60,000 bases of DNA from Bolinopsis microptera (lineage: Eukaryota > Ctenophora > Tentaculata > Lobata > Bolinopsidae). Below the pieces are notes generated by a model. That model was not told the origin of the DNA. It saw only the letters and a list, made by a program, of their open reading frames with translations, and did no database searches. Position numbers and translations under genes: made by a program. Of the stretch, positions 59,772 to 60,000 are shown piece after piece. The stretch covers positions 4,721,908-4,781,907 of the forward strand of contig NC_087082.1 of assembly GCF_026151205.1 (NCBI RefSeq), in the 5' to 3' direction. The number at the start of each line of letters is the position of its first letter. Position 1 is the stretch's first letter.

Positions 59772-60000
59772 GTTAGGTTATTTTCTGTGGTATTACTATA
59801 AGCTATCTGTCAGAGCAAAATAAAGGCAAAAATAAAGGCATGATATTGTGTAACTGTAACTTATTAAGTGCCTTCGAACTTATATTATTAGGACTTGAAA
59901 TTGAAACTTTATATTTACGTGAATTGAGCTAATTACTTGATTTGATTTATGAATTATTCGAAAATGCAAATCGAAGTTGATTTCCGATCACTACATCGAT

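Overview
The window is nuclear DNA of an invertebrate animal; I cannot name the species. Evidence: genes split by GT..AG introns, animal-type signalling proteins (a PH-domain adaptor with tyrosine motifs, a relaxin/LGR-like seven-helix receptor with LDL-A repeats, a lipid phosphate phosphatase, a DEP-domain protein, fibronectin-III receptor exons), an actin retrocopy with a poly(A) tail, a tRNA-headed SINE, a Penelope-like element, an RTE-like LINE fragment and a TTAGGG-related repeat. The DNA is AT-rich and heavily populated with short inverted-repeat elements. I joined exons by hand, checking that reading phase is preserved across every junction; no transcript or database evidence was available.

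Layout. 1-2694: no recognised gene. 2695-4973 (+): last four exons of an unrecognised gene. 5.9-7.3 kb: tandem repeat split by a hAT-like element. 7663-14298 (+): six-exon receptor gene, signal peptide to a Gln-Asp repeat tail, with one frameshift. 14.7-17.5 kb: SINE piece and a TTA-flanked element. 17557-22240 (-): PH-domain adaptor in which a 1.6-1.7 kb tandem duplication has doubled the PH domain in frame. 25472-27703 (-): PAP2/LPP phosphatase with a decayed second first exon in its intron. 29122-29999: TTAA-flanked fold-back element. 31.37-33.6 kb (-): fibronectin-III/single-pass receptor exons with several frameshifts. 34.5-36.3 kb: GGGA array and another element.

36.8-45.1 kb: a long inverted repeat (arms 1.1-1.8 kb) around about 5.4 kb that carries small spliced genes: a five-exon protein that looks like an OB-fold single-strand DNA-binding protein with an acidic tail, an 80-residue two-exon protein, and an 82-codon ORF inside a nested element. 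This is the best candidate here for something undescribed. 45.1-52.0 kb: nested, mutually inverted copies of two repeat families (called R1 and E2), E2 bearing strong GC hairpins. 52.0-54.0 kb: SINE and Penelope-like remnant. 55113-56562: a TIR element with 8-bp target duplication that contains LINE reverse-transcriptase sequence. 56753-59771 (-): complete seven-exon DEP-domain gene.

The host genes look like independent signalling genes, not a functional cluster. The main story of the window is repeated insertion, inversion and duplication, several events being datable because an empty site survives in a paralogous copy.
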